From: Fidelibacterota bacterium
Lineage (GTDB): Bacteria; Fidelibacterota; Marinisomatia; Marinisomatales; UBA1611
NCBI GenBank assembly: GCA_018658715.1
Contig: JABHUQ010000101.1
Location: forward strand, 26,128 to 90,127
DNA length: 64,000 nt
Direction: 5' to 3'
Below the pieces are notes generated by a model. It made no database searches and was not told the origin of the DNA. It saw nothing but the letters and a program-made list of their open reading frames with translations. The first letter of the stretch is position 1. Every line of letters starts with the position of its first letter. The position numbers were made by a program, and so were the translations under genes. Below, piece by piece: positions 29,572 to 38,117 of the stretch.

Positions 29572-30969
29572 TTAGGTTGTTTTTTCAAAGTTTGCGGTAA
29601 AATGTCGTAAAAAAGGTGGTTGTTTTTTAATTCGATAACCCGCCAACTTACTTTTTGATTTAAATATTTCTTTCATTACCTCAATAACATAATCAATATG
29701 ACTTTGAGTGTGCGTTCTACGCGGTAATGCAAGTCGAACCAATTCCATTTCCGACGGAGTTTCTTCTCCTGTTTTTTGGTTTACTTTTCCAAACATGACA
29801 GATCCGATTTCCACCGTCCTAATTCCTCCTGCAATATACATTTCAACTGAAAGAGATTGACCTGGATACTGTAAAGAGGGAATGTGGGGTAATAACTCTT
29901 TTGCATCGATATAGATGGCGTGTCCTCCGGGAGGTTGTAAAATAGGATATCCTATTTCTGTTAAATGTTCACCTAAGTACCGCGTTTCTGAAACACGATA
30001 ATGTAAATAACTTTCATCTAGTGCTTCTTGTAGGCCTACAGCCAATGCATCTAGGTCTCTGCCAGCTAAGCCGCCATAAGTTGGAAACCCTTCTGTTAAA
30101 ATAAGTAAATCTTTTTGTTTTTGAGCCATTAAATCATTATTTGTACACAAAAACCCACCAATATTAACCATACCATCTTTTTTTGCGCTCATGGTACAGC
30201 CATCACCATATTTCATCATTTCCTGAACAATTTCTTTAATCGATTTCTCTTTATATCCTTCTTCTCGCTCCTTGATGAAATATGCATTTTCTGCAAATCG
30301 GGCTGCATCAAAATATAGAGGAATACCATATTTGGATAAAACAGCTTTAACTTGTTTTACATTTTGCATGGATACCGGCTGCCCGCCACCAGAATTATTT
30401 GTAATGGTAATCATACATAGGGGAATATTATTAGACCCGTTTTTCTCAATTAAGGTCTTTAATTTTTCAACATCCATGTTCCCTTTAAATGGGTGGATTT
30501 TTTTAGGATCTTTTCCTTCTTCAATTACAAGATCTAATGCTTTAGCTCCTTGATATTCAACATTAGCTCGCGTTGTATCAAAGTGTGTGTTATTAGGTAC
30601 AACAGATCCTTTTTGGCACATAACAGAAAATAATATTCTTTCTGCGGCGCGACCTTGGTGTGTTGGGATTACGTGTTTGAATCCAAATATATCTTTAACG
30701 GATGCTTCAAACCTTTGGAAACTTTGACTACCTGCGTATGACTCGTCTCCTCTCATAATAGCAGCCCATTGTTCAGAACTCATAGCTCCTGTTCCACTAT
30801 CAGTTAATAAATCAATTAATACATCTTGGGCGTTTACTTTGAACAGGTTATAGTTTGCCTTTTTTAAAATTTCTTCGCGCTCAAGTCTCGTTGTCATTTT
30901 TATAGGTTCAACTGATTTAATAACAAACGGCTCAATGATTGTTCTAAATATCGATTCTTTCTGTTCCAT
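29572..30969 (-). CDS. tnaA: Tryptophanase (PLP-dependent beta-eliminating lyase)
   Basis: Tryptophanase splits tryptophan into indole, pyruvate and ammonia. The family is clear from LIDLLTDSGTGAMS, MRGDESYAGS, IPTHQGRAAE and the PLP lysine in TMSAKKDGMVNIGG. The sister enzyme, tyrosine phenol-lyase, has an Arg (381 in the Citrobacter enzyme) in a MERG context. Here the site reads GIRTVEIGS, as in tryptophanase, so TnaA is preferred, although parts of the sequence (GLAGRD) are closer to tyrosine phenol-lyase. The ATG at 30969 gives a 465-aa protein of normal length; an in-frame ATG at 31014 lies inside the upstream terminator hairpin. Confidence 0.85.
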   Translation of the reverse strand: MEQKESIFRTIIEPFVIKSVEPIKMTTRLEREEILKKANYNLFKVNAQDVLIDLLTDSGTGAMSSEQWAAIMRGDESYAGSQSFQRFEASVKDIFGFKHVIPTHQGRAAERILFSVMCQKGSVVPNNTHFDTTRANVEYQGAKALDLVIEEGKDPKKIHPFKGNMDVEKLKTLIEKNGSNNIPLCMITITNNSGGGQPVSMQNVKQVKAVLSKYGIPLYFDAARFAENAYFIKEREEGYKEKSIKEIVQEMMKYGDGCTMSAKKDGMVNIGGFLCTNNDLMAQKQKDLLILTEGFPTYGGLAGRDLDALAVGLQEALDESYLHYRVSETRYLGEHLTEIGYPILQPPGGHAIYIDAKELLPHIPSLQYPGQSLSVEMYIAGGIRTVEIGSVMFGKVNQKTGEETPSEMELVRLALPRRTHTQSHIDYVIEVMKEIFKSKSKLAGYRIKKQPPFLRHFTANFEKTT

Positions 30970-30992
30970 GTTCTTATAAATCCCTAAATAAC

Positions 30993-31028
30993 AAAAAAGC
31001 CTCCACGAAAGCATGAAGGCTTTTTTTT
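30993..31028 (-). terminator. Terminator of the FliG/FliF/Mot operon
   Basis: Read on the minus strand, AAGCCTTCATG-CTTTCG-TGGAGGCTT followed by a T-run forms an intrinsic terminator (31028 down to 30993) 18 bases after the FliG-like stop codon. It also carries a T-run on the other strand. Only 23 bases separate its T-run from the tnaA start at 30969. Confidence 0.8.
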
Positions 31029-31045
31029 AAAATATGGGGTTGAAA

Positions 31046-31975
31046 TTATTCAATCATTTCTCCACCGCCAAGCATATCGGCTAAATTAATTGTACCGTCT
31101 TCCTCCATTTTTTTGGCTGCAGTTACAATGGCTTTTCGTGCGCCGTCAACTTCGCGCTTAGCGACAGCGCCTTCGACAGGTTCATACATTGCTTGTTTCT
31201 TTTGTGGAAGATTTTCAATTACGCGATCAACTTTCTCTTGCTCCACGCCTTTCATGGCCATTGCAAGTGAATCTAGTTCAACTGAATTCATTAAATCGCG
31301 AATAATATTATCTGGAAAAGATTCAAAAATATCATCAAATGTTAGATAATATTTTTTTACTTCTTTATATAATTCTGGATCATCATTTTGGATAGCAGCC
31401 AAATATTTTTCTTCTTCATCAGAACTCATTGATCCAATAATTTCAGCAATTTCTTTTCCGCCGCCTCTTGAAAAATCTACTGTTTTTGGTAAAAAGTGTG
31501 ACTTTTCCCGAAGCTTATTTGCAACTTCTATTATTCCTTCTAAGGGAACATCGTCCAATCCGCCTAATTCTAGAAGAATAGCACCTTTATCTTCTGGGGC
31601 CATCCTATTTAAAATATTCATTCGTTTTTCTGATTCAAGTTGCGCCATCACAATAGCTATGACCTTTGTATCTTCTTTTGAGACAAGAGCAATCATTTGT
31701 TCATCATTAAGGTGCTGTAAGAACTCAAATGGTTTTAATGGGCCATCATCTTTTGTTTGATAATCTTCACTTAAAAAACTAAAATAAAATTCTTCCATAA
31801 TGCGTTTTTTAACTGCAAATGAAATTTCACCTAACTCTCTTATGGTAGAACGAATTTTTCTAATATCTGTCTTCGAAAGATCTTGAATTAAATTCATTGC
31901 AAGGCTTTCTCCAAGAATTGAAAAAAGAATTGAGACTTTTTGAAGACCGGATAATCGGTTGTAATCTGTAATCAT
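31046..31975 (-). CDS. FliG-like motor switch protein
   Basis: In flagella FliG binds the FliF ring through its N-terminal domain and MotA through its C-terminal domain, and so generates torque. The 309-residue protein aligns over the family plan: LQKVSILFSILGESLAMNLI (about 11-30), the middle domain, GGGKEIAEIIGSM (171-183), FDDIFESFPDNIIRDLM (213-229) and LAMAMKGVEQEKVDRVIENL (237-256). E. coli torque residues K264, R281 and D288 appear as K242, K259/260 and E265; D289 appears to be Pro and the EHPQ motif is absent, so it is divergent. It is the last gene of the operon, 9 bases after the FliF-like gene. No FliM, FliN or CheY is nearby. A cytoplasmic rotor role is inferred. Confidence 0.82.
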   Translation of the reverse strand: MITDYNRLSGLQKVSILFSILGESLAMNLIQDLSKTDIRKIRSTIRELGEISFAVKKRIMEEFYFSFLSEDYQTKDDGPLKPFEFLQHLNDEQMIALVSKEDTKVIAIVMAQLESEKRMNILNRMAPEDKGAILLELGGLDDVPLEGIIEVANKLREKSHFLPKTVDFSRGGGKEIAEIIGSMSSDEEEKYLAAIQNDDPELYKEVKKYYLTFDDIFESFPDNIIRDLMNSVELDSLAMAMKGVEQEKVDRVIENLPQKKQAMYEPVEGAVAKREVDGARKAIVTAAKKMEEDGTINLADMLGGGEMIE

Positions 31976-31984
31976 ATTTTGCCT

Positions 31985-33769
31985 CTACTTCTTCTTTTTC
32001 TTACCAGAATCATCGTCACCATTTTCTTCTGGTTCAGGTTCAGGAGCAGGTGCTTCTGGTTCAGGTTCGGGTGGCGCTGGAGCTTCCATCCAATCTTTTA
32101 CAATCTGAGTTGTTTTGTCAGGTTGCCCTACGCTCATTGATATTACAGATTTCCGTATATCATTTACCTCGCTTTGTAAAACGCTTGGGTCATCGTCTAT
32201 AGATTTTGGCGTTTGATGTGGCTCCTCAGTTGAAAATGGTGGCGGGTTTTGAGCTGCTGGTTCAGGTACATTAACAACTTCTGGTTTTTCATCAACAACT
32301 TCCTTTTCCTCTTTCTTAGGCTTTTCAGTTGATTTCTTTTTCTTTTTTTTCTTTGGCTTTCTTCTAGGAGGTGGAGGGTACATCCATGGTGGCGTTGGTG
32401 GTTGTTTAGATTTATTCATAACTAAGACAACCAATAGAAGCGCAGCTACACCACTAACTAGTGCCAATAAAATAGTTTTCATGTCTGGACCAGCATTTTC
32501 AATTTCAGTTTGAAGTTGATCTAATTCTGTTTGGGTAGCCTCAAGCATTGCAAGCTTTTCTTCAATTAATGAATCTCTAGATGCTTTTTCTTTTTCTTTT
32601 AGAGCTAGTTCTTCCGCTATTTTGTCCTCAGCAACTTTTTTAGCAGCTAAGGAGTCTTTCATCATTGCTGTTAATAACATTCCCTGTAATGTTTTTAGTT
32701 TTGTATCTAAGTTGGAATATTTAACTGAGTCAACAGTAGATTGTTTAACGACTTCTTCATCTTGAGCTGAGCCTAGCATTTCTTTAAGTGCTAAAATATC
32801 ATCATTTAATTTTTTTAATTTAAGAGAATCACTTTTAAGCATCGCATTTTTTTCTTCTTGAAAAGCGCGTTCTCGTGCTTCCGTTTTTAATTGAGCAATT
32901 TCGCTTTCCAATAAATCTTCCACTGATGTTATGCGTTTTGCTTCTTCATCGCGGTAACGTTGTAGTTCTACTCTCCAACTTTCTTCTCTAGAGTCTGTAT
33001 CCGCAACACGCTTATTCTCTAGCAATTCAATTTTTTCGGCAATATTTTTAAGTAAAATAGTTTCGGCAGACCTCTGGTCTCTGCGTTCTTTAAAGCTTGC
33101 TGTCATTATTGTGAGTTTATCGCCACGGTTTCGATTAAAGTTTGCTGCAGCCATTGTGAGTTGGCGTATATTTTCAATTAATTCTGGAGCAGCCCCTTCT
33201 TGCAAAATTAAACTAATATCTACTCTTTTAACTTCGGCTCTACTTGGCCGTTTTCTTGATTTAATAATATCTGTTTTTTGGGATGATTGGACTTGAACTG
33301 CTGGGGTTGCTTCTGGAACAATAGTAATTGTTTCTTTAACAGGCTCATGAGAATTTGTTTCAAATGTCTTCTTTTTACCGTCAGCCATTTCAATTTCAAA
33401 ACCAGGAATCGGCAAACCAACAGAATACATGCCACTACCGGTGCTAGATTTTTCTTTCGATTGTGTAGGTTCGGTTGATTGGACTGTGGATTGATATGGG
33501 GATGTTTTTTCTTCTTTTTGCGATCCGCTTCCTTTTGGAGTTACCATTGTGAATTGCTCATTCACCTCATCGCTAATTTCGAGTTCAACATCAACGTTTA
33601 TTACATATTTGTATTCATCCACAATCTTGGATAACGCATCTGTGATTCGTGCCCGAATATTATTTTCAACCATGAGCTTTTGGGCTATATAGCTTTCTTG
33701 CCCAATAGACATGCCTATAAAAAGGAATAATCCCAATATGGCGCGTTTGTTCCTATACCCTTTTGTCAT
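31985..33769 (-). CDS. Reduced FliF-like MS-ring protein with coiled coil and FliG-binding tail
   Basis: The 594-residue protein has a signal/anchor (10-24). Residues 32-70 (NNIRARITDALSKIVDEYK) and 178-226 (ending ANFNRNRGDKLTIMTASF) match the two halves of the FliF ring-building motif 3, including the RGD..T....F signature. The span between them corresponds to the collar insertion (GLPIPGFEIE). A predicted coiled coil fills about 230-425, followed by a membrane helix (430-452) and a Pro/Lys-rich cytoplasmic linker. Near the end VNDIRKSVISM...TTQIVKDWMEA (535-563) resembles the FliG-binding helix at the FliF C-terminus. The ring-building motifs 1 and 2 of normal FliF are missing. The FliG-like gene is 9 bases downstream. 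FliF homology is my reading of motifs; its confidence is moderate to good. Confidence 0.72.
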   Translation of the reverse strand: MTKGYRNKRAILGLFLFIGMSIGQESYIAQKLMVENNIRARITDALSKIVDEYKYVINVDVELEISDEVNEQFTMVTPKGSGSQKEEKTSPYQSTVQSTEPTQSKEKSSTGSGMYSVGLPIPGFEIEMADGKKKTFETNSHEPVKETITIVPEATPAVQVQSSQKTDIIKSRKRPSRAEVKRVDISLILQEGAAPELIENIRQLTMAAANFNRNRGDKLTIMTASFKERRDQRSAETILLKNIAEKIELLENKRVADTDSREESWRVELQRYRDEEAKRITSVEDLLESEIAQLKTEARERAFQEEKNAMLKSDSLKLKKLNDDILALKEMLGSAQDEEVVKQSTVDSVKYSNLDTKLKTLQGMLLTAMMKDSLAAKKVAEDKIAEELALKEKEKASRDSLIEEKLAMLEATQTELDQLQTEIENAGPDMKTILLALVSGVAALLLVVLVMNKSKQPPTPPWMYPPPPRRKPKKKKKKKSTEKPKKEEKEVVDEKPEVVNVPEPAAQNPPPFSTEEPHQTPKSIDDDPSVLQSEVNDIRKSVISMSVGQPDKTTQIVKDWMEAPAPPEPEPEAPAPEPEPEENGDDDSGKKKKK

Positions 33770-33794
33770 TATTGACTCCTTGTAAAAATATTAT

Positions 33795-34634
33795 TTATTC
33801 CTCACCTTCAACAAAATCTGCCTTATGGTGAGTTGGTTTTAGAAAAGTTATTTCAATGCGTCTGTTTTTTCCTTTTTGTTCATTTGTTGCATTGAGTTCT
33901 GATAAATATTCTTCAGTTAAATCTTTGAATTCTGCTTTTCCTCTTGGGACATACTGAGCATACCCGGCAGCAATTAATTGCCTTGGGTCTACATTTTTAT
34001 CCCCTAATTCTGTTGTTATATGTCTTATAACTGCCGCTCCACGAGATGCAGATAATTCCCAGTTACTGGGAAACTTTTTACGAATACTTCCAGGAAGCTT
34101 ATCATTGTCAGAATGACCTGCCACTTCAATTTGAAAAATACTGTTAGTAATTTTTGGTGCAATTTCATTTTTTAATAAATCCTTTAATTCTTGTTTTAAG
34201 CTTGCTGAACCTGATTTAAAACTAAAGTCTCCGCTTACATTTAGCGTTACACCTTTTGGGCTAGTCGTTACATCAATGGGTGGGTCACCTTCTTTCCCTT
34301 CTTTTTCCATTTCTTTTTTAATCTTTTCAACCATTTCTTGGAGAGAATCTCTTACATCTAATAGATTATCCATCTTTTTTTCGAATTCACCCTCAAGCTC
34401 TGCAGCGCCCTCCATTTTGATCTTACTTCCTAAGGATTTTCCTGTGGAGTTTGCCATTTCTTGAATCTTTACAGGGTCCATTGTAGATAAAGCGGCAAGA
34501 AGTACAAAAAAAGCAAATAGAAGTGTCATCATGTCAGCAAAAGTACCGAACCAGCCCGGCAACCCCTCGGTGACTGATTCTGCCCCTTTTTTAAAACCTG
34601 ATTTCCAAGCTTTTTTTTCTCCCGGTGTTGACAC
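33795..34634 (-). CDS. motB: MotB-like stator protein with OmpA peptidoglycan-binding domain
   Basis: The 279-residue protein has a short basic N-terminus and one membrane helix, WFGTFADMMTLLFAFFVLL, whose Asp 34 matches the proton-accepting Asp of MotB. A linker and an OmpA/MotB domain follow, with VAGHSDND and NWELSASRGAAVIRHI, and ending NRRIEITF. In motors MotB anchors the stator to peptidoglycan. It lies 5 bases downstream of motA and 25 bases upstream of the FliF-like gene. The periplasmic helix after the membrane segment would be the plug region. Confidence 0.92.
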   Translation of the reverse strand: MSTPGEKKAWKSGFKKGAESVTEGLPGWFGTFADMMTLLFAFFVLLAALSTMDPVKIQEMANSTGKSLGSKIKMEGAAELEGEFEKKMDNLLDVRDSLQEMVEKIKKEMEKEGKEGDPPIDVTTSPKGVTLNVSGDFSFKSGSASLKQELKDLLKNEIAPKITNSIFQIEVAGHSDNDKLPGSIRKKFPSNWELSASRGAAVIRHITTELGDKNVDPRQLIAAGYAQYVPRGKAEFKDLTEEYLSELNATNEQKGKNRRIEITFLKPTHHKADFVEGEE

Positions 34635-34639
34635 TTATA

Positions 34640-35425
34640 TTATCCTTCTCGTTTCCATTCTTTAGGAGGTATAAAAGAATTCAATTTTTCCCTTACAATA
34701 ATAGGATGCTTTCTTTGGTGAATTAATCGTGCAGCTTCAACTAACAAAGACTGCGCTGTTGTCGATGCAATTTGTTTTTGGTTTAATTTTGCAGCCATTG
34801 GTAAGAAAAATAAATTTGCAAAAACAGCACCATAGAAAGTGGTGATCAGCGCAGCTGACATACCGGGACCAAGTGAATCTGCACCACCGGAGCCACCAAA
34901 ACCTGCTAACATAATAACTAAACCAATTAATGTCCCGATCATTCCCCAGGCAGGAGCCATTTCTCCCATTGATTTAAACATATCTGCCTGTGTTTTTTCT
35001 CTCTGTTCACGATATTCAATACGTGTTTCTAAAATTTCAGTTAATTCTTCGAGTGAATAGCCATCTACAACCATTTGGCAACCATCTTTAAAAAAGAAGT
35101 TTCGAATTGAGTCTAGATTTTTTTCTAAATCTGCGGCACCTTTTCTTCCTACATCGGCCACATTCACGGCATCATCAACTAGCCCACCTAGAGGAGGTCC
35201 ATCACCTTTCATAACAGCTCCAATGGCTGCCCCTAGACCAATCACATCTTTTAATGGGAAAGCAACAGCTAATGATGCAATCATCCCTCCAAATACAATC
35301 GCAAAACTAGAGCCGGAAATAAAACCGCCCATACCCGCGCCTCCTGATGCGGATGCTGCGAGCCAAATTCCTGCAACAATTGAACCTACACCTAAAACAA
35401 GACCTATGAGAATTGCTAAATCCAT
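34640..35425 (-). CDS. motA: MotA-like stator channel protein
   Basis: The 261-residue protein has four hydrophobic helices: two near the N-terminus (about 4-22 and 32-56) and two after the cytoplasmic domain (APAWGMIGTLIGLVIMLAGF and MSAALITTFYGAVFANLFFLPMA). This is the MotA rather than the three-helix ExbB plan. The cytoplasmic loop between helices 2 and 3 would contact FliG. With MotB it forms an ion-driven stator. It lies 3 bases after the barrel/TPR gene and 5 before motB. Whether it uses protons or sodium cannot be decided here. Confidence 0.92.
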   Translation of the reverse strand: MDLAILIGLVLGVGSIVAGIWLAASASGGAGMGGFISGSSFAIVFGGMIASLAVAFPLKDVIGLGAAIGAVMKGDGPPLGGLVDDAVNVADVGRKGAADLEKNLDSIRNFFFKDGCQMVVDGYSLEELTEILETRIEYREQREKTQADMFKSMGEMAPAWGMIGTLIGLVIMLAGFGGSGGADSLGPGMSAALITTFYGAVFANLFFLPMAAKLNQKQIASTTAQSLLVEAARLIHQRKHPIIVREKLNSFIPPKEWKREG

Positions 35426-35428
35426 TAT

Positions 35429-36799
35429 TTATTCCTCCTCAAATATGCTGGTTGATTTCAGCCTATTTTCATGTAACGCTTTTAAAATATTTCTAACATC
35501 GTCGTACTCTGGGTCTAGCCTTAATGCTAAATTCCAATTAATGGTAGCACGCTGAACATCACCTAATTTATAATAAATAGACCCGCGGCGCGCATAAGCT
35601 AATGCCATATTTGGGTTTAACTCTAAGGCAAGGTCAATTTCTTTTAACGCTTCTCTATAATCTCCAGCATAAAAATATCTCAAAGATCTAGATAAGTATC
35701 TCATCGCCTCATTCATATTATCTTCAGCAACATTTTGCTTCAAAGTAACAGACTTTAATGAATCATTTAAAAATTGAGACTGTTGCTCCATAGATGCTAA
35801 TCGAATCATCATGTTTCTCATTTCGTTATTCATGAGAGACATTGAGTCTCTTAGGGTTGTTACCATCAAATCTGCCAATGATAATGTTGTATCTAAATGC
35901 ATTGGGATTGTTTCAAAACCATTAGCTCCATACCCCGGAAATGGTTCTCCAGAAGGACCTCGGCTTGGTACAGATGTTTTATCTACTCTAGGAACAACCA
36001 TATCGAACCCAATAGTAAAGCCCGGGTGACCTTTCCAATAACGCGTTTTCCACTCTGGCAATTTATCTAAGTGGGTGAACCCTAGGTTCAGGCGGTAATC
36101 CGAGGTAAGGGGGATGCGGAGTCCCACATTGACACCCGTTCCGTCAAATTCACCCACTATATCTAATCCACCCCAATTTGCCAAATAGGGTGTTTTGAAT
36201 AAAAAGCCAAGAAATACACCGGATTTTGTAGAATTCGTTGTATCGATCGCTTCAATTGTATCCATGGGCGCAAGACCGCCGGTCCCGAATCCCATGTATG
36301 TATTAAATTTATATTTGCCTAAATCTTTTTCACTTCCTAATACCATAAATGCAGATAGTAATTCTGTATTAAGGCTTAGCATTTTTTCAGAGGTGGGGTC
36401 TGTTTGAAAAACAACATCTTGAACGCCTACAGATAAAGATATGTCATTATATGTATACACCTTTTTTTGAAAATGGAATCCAAATTCAACAGATGGTGTT
36501 GTTAAAGATTCGCTTAATAATGCAAGTGACGTTGTATCGCCGCCCTGTACAGATGAGAATCCAAAAGAAAACCCTCGGGCTAATTCCATATCGAAATAAA
36601 CCCCTTTGGATGTATTCATTGGGTCAAAATTGTGTAATTCTGTTCCAAATCCAGCTCTAAATAAATAGGGTGACTTTCCTACGCTTGTTGTAGGAACTCG
36701 CATCATAAGGCCTGGGCGAGTATAAACAACGCGCGTTGAACTGTATCCTATGCTTATAAATAATAGGAAAGCTAAGAATGGTGTATTTACTTTTTTCAT
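35429..36799 (-). CDS. Predicted outer-membrane barrel protein with coiled coil and TPR tail
   Basis: The 456-residue product has a signal peptide (FLAFLLFISIGYSS). A Gly/aromatic strand-rich region of about 240 residues follows, resembling a beta-barrel (FRAGFGTELHNF, VNVGLRIPLTSDYRLNLGFTHL). A predicted coiled coil comes next (about 300-345). Two or three TPR units close the protein (YAGDYREALKEIDLALELNPNMALAYARRGSIYYKLGDVQRA). It is 3 bases upstream of motA, which points to a link between the motor and the outer membrane. Barrel-plus-TPR designs are used for periplasmic scaffolding in type IX secretion and gliding systems. No named family is recognised. Confidence 0.65.
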   Translation of the reverse strand: MKKVNTPFLAFLLFISIGYSSTRVVYTRPGLMMRVPTTSVGKSPYLFRAGFGTELHNFDPMNTSKGVYFDMELARGFSFGFSSVQGGDTTSLALLSESLTTPSVEFGFHFQKKVYTYNDISLSVGVQDVVFQTDPTSEKMLSLNTELLSAFMVLGSEKDLGKYKFNTYMGFGTGGLAPMDTIEAIDTTNSTKSGVFLGFLFKTPYLANWGGLDIVGEFDGTGVNVGLRIPLTSDYRLNLGFTHLDKLPEWKTRYWKGHPGFTIGFDMVVPRVDKTSVPSRGPSGEPFPGYGANGFETIPMHLDTTLSLADLMVTTLRDSMSLMNNEMRNMMIRLASMEQQSQFLNDSLKSVTLKQNVAEDNMNEAMRYLSRSLRYFYAGDYREALKEIDLALELNPNMALAYARRGSIYYKLGDVQRATINWNLALRLDPEYDDVRNILKALHENRLKSTSIFEEE

Positions 36800-36842
36800 T
36801 ATTTCAATATCTCTGCTTTTATTCGCTCAATTAGTGAGTTGA

Positions 36843-38063
36843 TTATTCGTATTCTTCCCAATCTATAACGTAAGAATACCCAATAAACGTACCAAACTCT
36901 GCTGGAACATAAAGTTCAAAATTTCCAACTGCGCCTGGAAGTAGACTCGCATCCGATACAATACCGCTCTCGAATGTGTTATAAGATCCTTTAGCAAAAG
37001 TTGTAAGCGTTTTTGTTTCACCGCTCCAGTTTTTTCTAAACACAAAATCAATCTTTGTGAAATCTGCTCTTCTGCCGCCAATGTTTTTTAATTCACCCGT
37101 AAAAATGATATTTCCGCGGCTATCTTTCTTTTCGGTAATGTTGCCAACTAATACGCAGTTCGCAGAAAAATGTTTAGCGTTATTGCGAGCGCTATTATTA
37201 TTTGATGTATATCTTGGCTCAGCTAATTTTGGCATTGGGGGGGGAGTGTAGCTATCTCGGATTTGTTCCGGAATATACTCTTGGGTATCATCCGTAATTA
37301 CATTATCAATAATTCGAATTACTTGATCTCTTTCTATGATAAGATAACCAACCAGTGTTTCCACTTTTAAAGTTTTATCATCTTGGTAAATTATTTTACC
37401 AAAGACTGTGCTTCCATTTTTTAAAATAATTTCCTTGGAATAAATCGTTAAAGGATTAATCCACATTTTGCTTAGCGCCTTTAAGTCATCTAATTCTTGA
37501 CTAATATATTTGAATTCGGCTGTAAGTTTTTTTATTTCAAAGTTTAATTCATTTATAACAAAATCTCTATCAGAGCCGCCAGCTGCTGTTGGAGATTTAA
37601 TTTTGGTTGCAATCGCATTTGCATCTTGGATTAATCTTTTTTCAAGATGGGGTGGACTAGCGCCAGATGTGGGCTGTCCGTTGGTGGCAACATCATTTGT
37701 TTGCGTATCAACTGATGGGGCAACGATAGAAATTGTTATATCAACTTCTTTCTTTTTGTCGCCTTCCGCTAATACGACAGATGCTTGACCGCTTCCTTTT
37801 TCATCATGAGATGCTTTTAAGGTGTATTCGCCGGGTTCAAGTTTATTAAATGAATATTTTCCGTTTCCGCCCGTTTTTTCTTCTCCAACCTCTTCGCCGC
37901 TCATATCCAAAAGCCGAATAATTGCTTTTTTCACTTTTTTATCATCGGCATCTGTAACTTTTCCAAAAAGCTTGATCCCCTTCGAGAACGCAAGTGTTCC
38001 AGCTACAAAAAAGACGCAGATAGCGAATAAAATTCGCCTATTTAGACCATAATATGATTTCAT
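36843..38063 (-). CDS. Exported protein with carboxypeptidase-regulatory-like and FxLYD-like domains
   Basis: The ATG at 38063 was chosen because a GAGGT ribosome site lies 8 bases ahead; a frame extension to 38105 lacks one. The product (406 aa) has a signal peptide, then an Ig-like CarboxypepD-regulatory domain (IKLFGKVTDADDKKVKKAIIRL ... LEPGEYTLKASHD). A central helical stretch, a small beta-rich domain (IILKNGSTVFGKIIYQDDKTL) and a C-terminal FxLYD-like domain (LVGNITEKKDSRGNIIFTGEL) follow. It is the first gene of the FliF/FliG/Mot operon, 43 bases before the barrel/TPR gene. A periplasmic structural role is inferred. Confidence 0.65.
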   Translation of the reverse strand: MKSYYGLNRRILFAICVFFVAGTLAFSKGIKLFGKVTDADDKKVKKAIIRLLDMSGEEVGEEKTGGNGKYSFNKLEPGEYTLKASHDEKGSGQASVVLAEGDKKKEVDITISIVAPSVDTQTNDVATNGQPTSGASPPHLEKRLIQDANAIATKIKSPTAAGGSDRDFVINELNFEIKKLTAEFKYISQELDDLKALSKMWINPLTIYSKEIILKNGSTVFGKIIYQDDKTLKVETLVGYLIIERDQVIRIIDNVITDDTQEYIPEQIRDSYTPPPMPKLAEPRYTSNNNSARNNAKHFSANCVLVGNITEKKDSRGNIIFTGELKNIGGRRADFTKIDFVFRKNWSGETKTLTTFAKGSYNTFESGIVSDASLLPGAVGNFELYVPAEFGTFIGYSYVIDWEEYE

Positions 38064-38117
38064 TGTTTTACCTCGGATTTGTAATACCTCAATGACTATC
38101 ATCACTAAAGGCTCGAG

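Noticed and set aside
30969..31014. Upstream ATG (31014) as true start of tryptophanase
   Set aside because: It lies within the terminator stem and adds 15 residues absent from tryptophanases as I recall them; the ATG at 30969 gives the usual start.
31046..35425. Motor genes read as TolQR/ExbBD-type rather than MotAB
   Set aside because: The 34640 protein has four helices in the MotA plan and the 33795 protein has an OmpA-type domain; a separate ExbBD set is present at 10544-11986.
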